This document shows positions 60,542-64,000 of a stretch of DNA of 64,000 nucleotides, piece after piece (position 1 is the first letter of the stretch; every line of letters begins with the position of its first letter). The notes beneath the pieces were generated by a model. It was not told where the DNA came from. It worked only from the letters and a program-made list of their open reading frames with translations, and searched no databases. Source of the DNA: Xenorhabdus vietnamensis. Its GTDB lineage: Bacteria > Pseudomonadota > Gammaproteobacteria > Enterobacterales > Enterobacteriaceae. Location: NCBI RefSeq assembly GCF_002127535.1, contig NZ_MUBJ01000002.1, positions 153,234 to 217,233 of the forward strand. Direction: 5' to 3'. The position numbers were made by a program, and so were the translations under genes.

Positions 60542-62116
60542 ATGATGAAAAAAATCAAAATATTGCAGGGACAAATTGGTTTATTGGCTAAAGAAGGCGA
60601 ATACCAACAACTTTTGACCGTCGGTGATTATCGTTTCTATAACTGGTTTAACAAACTGAAATTGACGGTTTTTGAACTGGGAGGCTGCGAAATTGAAACC
60701 AAGTTGGCAGAACACTTGCGCCAGTATCATACCAATTGGGTTGAGCAATATTGCGACAATATCCAGCTTTCTGAAGATGAAATGGGATTGCTGTATGAAC
60801 ATGATTTATTGGTAGAAATTATACCTCCTGCAACACGCCGTTTGTATTGGAAAAACGGTGGCCAGCGCCGAATTGAAATTCTCAAAACGAGAGAACAGGC
60901 GATAGCTCCTGAGTTATTGGCTTTATTTCAGCCGTCAAAGGCACGCAAACGCAATATAAAAGGATTGGACAGTGTGCTGCTTGTCCAAATTCCGGCATGG
61001 CATATCGGCATTTTGAGCATTGATAGTATGGCCCAGCAGTTATTGCAACCAGGGCTACAAGGTTACTGGCGTTTTGGACACGATGTTGGCGTTGAAATCA
61101 TTGATACCCGCTCACAAGAGAAAGTTGAAGAAGATTTGGCTGAGCATATACGTCAACACCATAGTGATTGGGTAGAGCGGTATTGCGATGGTATTCAGAT
61201 TGCAGATGATGAGATGGGGTTGCTGTATGAACATGATGTTTTAGTTGAAATTTTATCCCCTGCAACCCGTTGCTTATATTGGAAAAATGGTAAACCGCGT
61301 CGTATTGAGGTGCTTAAAGCCTCAGAACTGGAAGTTTCACCTGAATTGGTTGCACTGTTGACTACTTCCGTGTCGCGTAAACGTAGCGTGAAAGGGTTGG
61401 AGAGCGTTTTGATAGCCCAAATTCCGGCTTGGCATGTTGGAATTTTAAAAGTAGATGGTGTGGCGCAGGAATTATTACAGTCAAGTTTAAAAGGTTACTG
61501 GCGGATTGGACATGACGTTACCGTTGAGATCGTTGATACCCGTTTACAGGCGTTGGAAGTTGGCGGACAAGAAATATTGACACGGGATAAAGTCAATTTA
61601 CGTATTAATTTATCGGCTAATTGGCGTTATCACGATGTGATGATGGCTTATGAGCAACTTAGTGAGCCAGTGGCATACCTGTATCGCGAACTGCAATTTG
61701 TTCTTAGAGAAGTGGTGGGAACCCGTTCTTTGGATGAGCTTTTGGAAAATAAACAAATTATCGATGAACTGGTCAGCAAGAAAATCCAGCAAGTGACAGA
61801 AGATTTTGGTCTGGAAGTGGCATCCTTGGGGGTAAAAGACATTATTTTACCCGGTGATATGAAGGCCATTCTGTCCCAGGTCGTTGAAGCAGAAAAATCT
61901 GCTCAAGCCAATGTGATCCGACGTCGGGAAGAAACAGCGGCGACTCGCTCACTGTTGAATACAGCAAAAGTGATGGAAAACAACCCAATTGCTTTACGTT
62001 TGAAAGAATTAGAAACATTGGAAAGCATTGCGGAACGTATTAATCAAATTTCAGTATATGGCGGTTTAGATCAGGTGTTAAACGGGCTGGTAAAAATCAA
62101 AGGAGAACAATTGTGA
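60542..62116 (+). CDS. Slipin-like SPFH protein with internal tandem duplication
   Basis: 524 residues. The C-terminal half is an SPFH/band-7 slipin domain (GGQEILTRDKVNLRINLSANWR, YRELQFVLREVVGTRSLDELLE, LEVASLGVKDIILPGDMKAILSQVVEAEKSAQANVIRRREETAATRSLLNTAKVMENNPIALRLKELE). Before it, a unit of 144 residues occurs twice in tandem (about 11-154 and 155-298) and a third partial copy (299-334) leads into SPFH. Compare LAEHLRQYHTNWVEQYC at 55 with LAEHIRQHHSDWVERYC at 199. There is no N-terminal membrane anchor of the stomatin type. Slipin genes are common companions of rtcB. It overlaps rtcB by 4 bases. Confidence 0.85.
   Translation: MMKKIKILQGQIGLLAKEGEYQQLLTVGDYRFYNWFNKLKLTVFELGGCEIETKLAEHLRQYHTNWVEQYCDNIQLSEDEMGLLYEHDLLVEIIPPATRRLYWKNGGQRRIEILKTREQAIAPELLALFQPSKARKRNIKGLDSVLLVQIPAWHIGILSIDSMAQQLLQPGLQGYWRFGHDVGVEIIDTRSQEKVEEDLAEHIRQHHSDWVERYCDGIQIADDEMGLLYEHDVLVEILSPATRCLYWKNGKPRRIEVLKASELEVSPELVALLTTSVSRKRSVKGLESVLIAQIPAWHVGILKVDGVAQELLQSSLKGYWRIGHDVTVEIVDTRLQALEVGGQEILTRDKVNLRINLSANWRYHDVMMAYEQLSEPVAYLYRELQFVLREVVGTRSLDELLENKQIIDELVSKKIQQVTEDFGLEVASLGVKDIILPGDMKAILSQVVEAEKSAQANVIRRREETAATRSLLNTAKVMENNPIALRLKELETLESIAERINQISVYGGLDQVLNGLVKIKGEQL
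60572..61435 (+). repeat. Diverged 432-bp tandem duplication inside the slipin gene
   Basis: Two in-frame units of 144 codons each (60572-61003 and 61004-61435) encode clearly similar segments, including MGLLYEHD(L/V)LVEI, PATR, LYWKNG and QIPAWH(I/V)GIL. Divergence at many positions shows that the duplication is not recent. Confidence 0.85.
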
Positions 62117-63363
62117 CAACAACTATGGCAACAAAAATGACAACCAACACTTATAACTTATTGACGCAAGAGAATGGTGCGCCGATAAAAATGTGGACGA
62201 ATGGAGTACCTGTTGATCCCAAAGCCATTACCCAATTGCAGAATACGGCCAAGATGCCTTTTATTTTCAAACATCTGGCGGTAATGCCGGATGTTCATGT
62301 CGGTAAAGGTTCCACCATCGGTAGCGTGATCCCGACACACGGCGCCATTATTCCAGCTGCGGTTGGAGTGGATATCGGTTGTGGAATGATTGCAGTGCGT
62401 ACTTCGCTGATGGCATCTGATTTACCGGATAGCCTGTTGAATATCCGTCATGCCATCGAAGCGGCTGTGCCGCATGGGCGTACCGTAAACCGCGGAGGCC
62501 GTGATAAAGGTTCTTGGTATAAAGCGCCAGAGATTGTGGATCAACACTGGGCGACATTGGCGGATGGGTTTAAGTGTATAACTGATAAATACCCGAAACT
62601 ATTGAACACCAATAACCATCAGCATTTAGGAACACTGGGAACGGGGAACCATTTTATCGAGTTGTGCCTTGATGAAGCCGATCGCATTTGGGTGATGCTG
62701 CATAGTGGTTCCCGTGGTGTGGGTAATGCTATTGGTAATTTATTTATCACACTGGCGCAGAAAGATATGCAACAGCATATCACTAACCTGCCAGATCGCG
62801 ATTTGGCGTATTTTGAGGAAGGCAGTCGTTATTTTGACGATTACATGGAAGCGGTAGGTTGGGCACAGGATTACGCCCGTCAGAATCGAGAAGTGATGAT
62901 GCACCGAGTGCTTGAAGCATTGTCACGTGAGATCCCAAAACCTTTTGCGACACAGCAGGAAGCCGTGAATTGCCATCATAACTATGTACAGCGTGAGCAG
63001 CATTACGGTGAAGAAGTTTTGGTAACACGTAAAGGTGCGGTATCTGCCCGTAAAGGTCAGATGGGGATCATTCCTGGTTCAATGGGAGCGAAAAGCTATA
63101 TCGTTCGCGGTCTTGGAAACGAAGAAAGTTTTTGTTCGTGTAGTCATGGCGCTGGCCGAGTAATGAGCCGTACCGAGGCGAAAAAACGCTTCACCGTGAG
63201 CGACCAAAAACGTGCAACTGCCCATGTGGAATGCCGTAAAGACAGCGATGTGATCGATGAAATCCCGATGGCATACAAAGATATTGATGCTGTGATGGAA
63301 GCGCAGTCATCGCTGGTGGAAATTGTGCATACCTTGCGTCAGGTGGTGTGCGTAAAAGGATAA
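62113..63363 (+). CDS. rtcB: RNA-splicing ligase RtcB
   Basis: GTP- and Mn-dependent ligase that joins 2',3'-cyclic phosphate (or 3'-phosphate) ends to 5'-OH ends. The 416 residues include MPDVHVGKGSTIGSVIPT, GVDIGCGMIAVRT (metal-binding Asp and Cys), LGTLGTGNHFIEL, MLHSGSRGVG, the guanylylated His region SFCSCSHGAGRVMSR and metal histidines in VNCHHNYVQRE. GTG 62113 has AGGAG 7 bases upstream and overlaps the slipin stop. No rtcA (RNA cyclase) follows. Confidence 0.96.
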   Translation: MTTTMATKMTTNTYNLLTQENGAPIKMWTNGVPVDPKAITQLQNTAKMPFIFKHLAVMPDVHVGKGSTIGSVIPTHGAIIPAAVGVDIGCGMIAVRTSLMASDLPDSLLNIRHAIEAAVPHGRTVNRGGRDKGSWYKAPEIVDQHWATLADGFKCITDKYPKLLNTNNHQHLGTLGTGNHFIELCLDEADRIWVMLHSGSRGVGNAIGNLFITLAQKDMQQHITNLPDRDLAYFEEGSRYFDDYMEAVGWAQDYARQNREVMMHRVLEALSREIPKPFATQQEAVNCHHNYVQREQHYGEEVLVTRKGAVSARKGQMGIIPGSMGAKSYIVRGLGNEESFCSCSHGAGRVMSRTEAKKRFTVSDQKRATAHVECRKDSDVIDEIPMAYKDIDAVMEAQSSLVEIVHTLRQVVCVKG

Positions 63364-63432
63364 GAGTCAAAATAGCATTACCCGTTAGGGCTTGGATAGG
63401 CAGTCGGTTAAGTGGGACTGTGGTCCCACTTG

Positions 63433-63825
63433 TCAATATTTGTTCCAGTCTTCAATATTTAGACTATTAACCATCCCAAATGCAGAATCACTGGTAACAA
63501 TCGTCAGTTTTTTACTCAGGGCGTGAGCAGCAATCATCTGATCCATCGTGCCCATAACACGACCAGTTTGTTCCATACTGGCACGGAGTTCGCCATAAGT
63601 TTTTGCCGCGTCTTTGTCCCAATCGTAAACAGTGATCGAATCAATAAACATGTTAACAATATTTTCCAGTTCCTTGTTTTGTCGTTTGGCAACACCGTAG
63701 CGCAATTCAGCCTCAGTAATACTAGATATGCATATTCTTGATGGTGACACAATGCGTAATTTGGCGGTTACCGCTGGATTCTTCCGAAAAATATAACTGA
63801 CCGTGTTTGTATCCAACATGTACAT
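63433..63825 (-). CDS. vapC: VapC-type PIN-domain toxin
   Basis: 130-residue PIN ribonuclease of a type II toxin-antitoxin system; VapC of Salmonella and Shigella cleaves initiator tRNA. The acidic active site is Asp 5 (MLDTNTVSYIF), Glu 39 region (SSITEAELRYGVAKR) and Asp in GTMDQMIAAHAL with VTSDSAFG. Its ATG overlaps the vapB stop (TAATG), the usual coupling. The acidic residues are all present, so it should be active. Confidence 0.93.
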   Translation of the reverse strand: MYMLDTNTVSYIFRKNPAVTAKLRIVSPSRICISSITEAELRYGVAKRQNKELENIVNMFIDSITVYDWDKDAAKTYGELRASMEQTGRVMGTMDQMIAAHALSKKLTIVTSDSAFGMVNSLNIEDWNKY

Positions 63826-64000
63826 TAAAGCATTCCTTCAAATGGATCGCGTTCTGTTATGTCCTGATTGCGTTCATTGGTATCTAAAAAATCATTTGGA
63901 ACAGAGAAATTATTTAACATATTGAAGAATAAATCCCAGTCATCACGCTTAGATTTGTTTTTTGACAATATGACATCCCCATTTGTATCTTGGCGGATAT
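63825..64000 (-). CDS. vapB: VapB antitoxin, 3' end (gene runs off the window)
   Basis: The last 57 codons of the cognate antitoxin are visible on the minus strand. A stretch that reads IRQDTNGDVILSK leads to DDWDLFFNML and ends TERDPFEGML. The AbrB-type DNA-binding N-terminus lies beyond the window. C-terminal acidic and aromatic residues fit the toxin-neutralising region of VapB/VagC. Stop overlaps the vapC start by one base. Confidence 0.85.
   Translation of the reverse strand, partial: IRQDTNGDVILSKNKSKRDDWDLFFNMLNNFSVPNDFLDTNERNQDITERDPFEGML

Overview
The window looks like a chromosomal segment of a Xenorhabdus/Photorhabdus-type member of the Morganellaceae (Enterobacterales). The core genes have the E. 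coli order and very E. coli-like proteins (obgE-dacB-greA-yhbY-rlmE-ftsH-folP-glmM-secG-leuU-metY-rimP-nusA-infB-rbfA-truB-rpsO-pnp-nlpI-yrbN-deaD). The base composition is AT-richer, and the accessory islands are typical of insect-associated enterobacteria. The genus is an inference from memory; no database search was possible.

Layout. 1-22.5 kb is a dense housekeeping block for ribosome assembly, translation initiation, transcription termination, RNA decay, folate and cell-wall precursors, and protein export. argG, which sits between leuU and metY in E. coli, is absent here. 22.6-25.5 kb holds a YjaA-like protein and the BtsSR pyruvate-sensing two-component system. 25.8-28.9 kb is an invasin/intimin-type inverse autotransporter. 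It is followed by 1 kb of AT-rich DNA, an orphan FimB-type recombinase and another 1.2 kb without genes. 31.6-38.8 kb is an AT-rich cluster: a UDP-GlcNAc 2-epimerase, a cupin-like protein, an FG-GAP beta-propeller protein, two short-chain dehydrogenases, a LysR regulator and an MFS exporter. I read it as a possible undescribed sugar-modification or small-molecule pathway.

39-45 kb returns to conserved genes: a shortened ubiT, yhbS, yhbQ, a YhcN-type protein, yhbP, nrdG, nrdD lacking its ATP-cone, ridA and pyrI. pyrB, with its pyrL leader and attenuator, lies only at 55.5-56.6 kb. The usual pyrBI operon therefore appears split by about 10.3 kb of accessory genes. These are a VanX-like dipeptidase with an in-frame stop, a DUF819 permease, a four-gene operon (XRE regulator, unknown protein, VUT-family membrane protein, metallophosphoesterase), an AAC(6')-like acetyltransferase, a YdeP-like molybdoenzyme, and a membrane protein/DUF1493 pair.

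56.7-64 kb contains an AhpD-like protein, rnz and an RNA-repair locus. That locus has a frameshifted rtcR, a divergent sigma-54 promoter, a structured leader with tRNA-like arms, a slipin-like protein with a 144-residue internal tandem repeat, and rtcB. No rtcA follows; a VapBC toxin-antitoxin pair closes the window.
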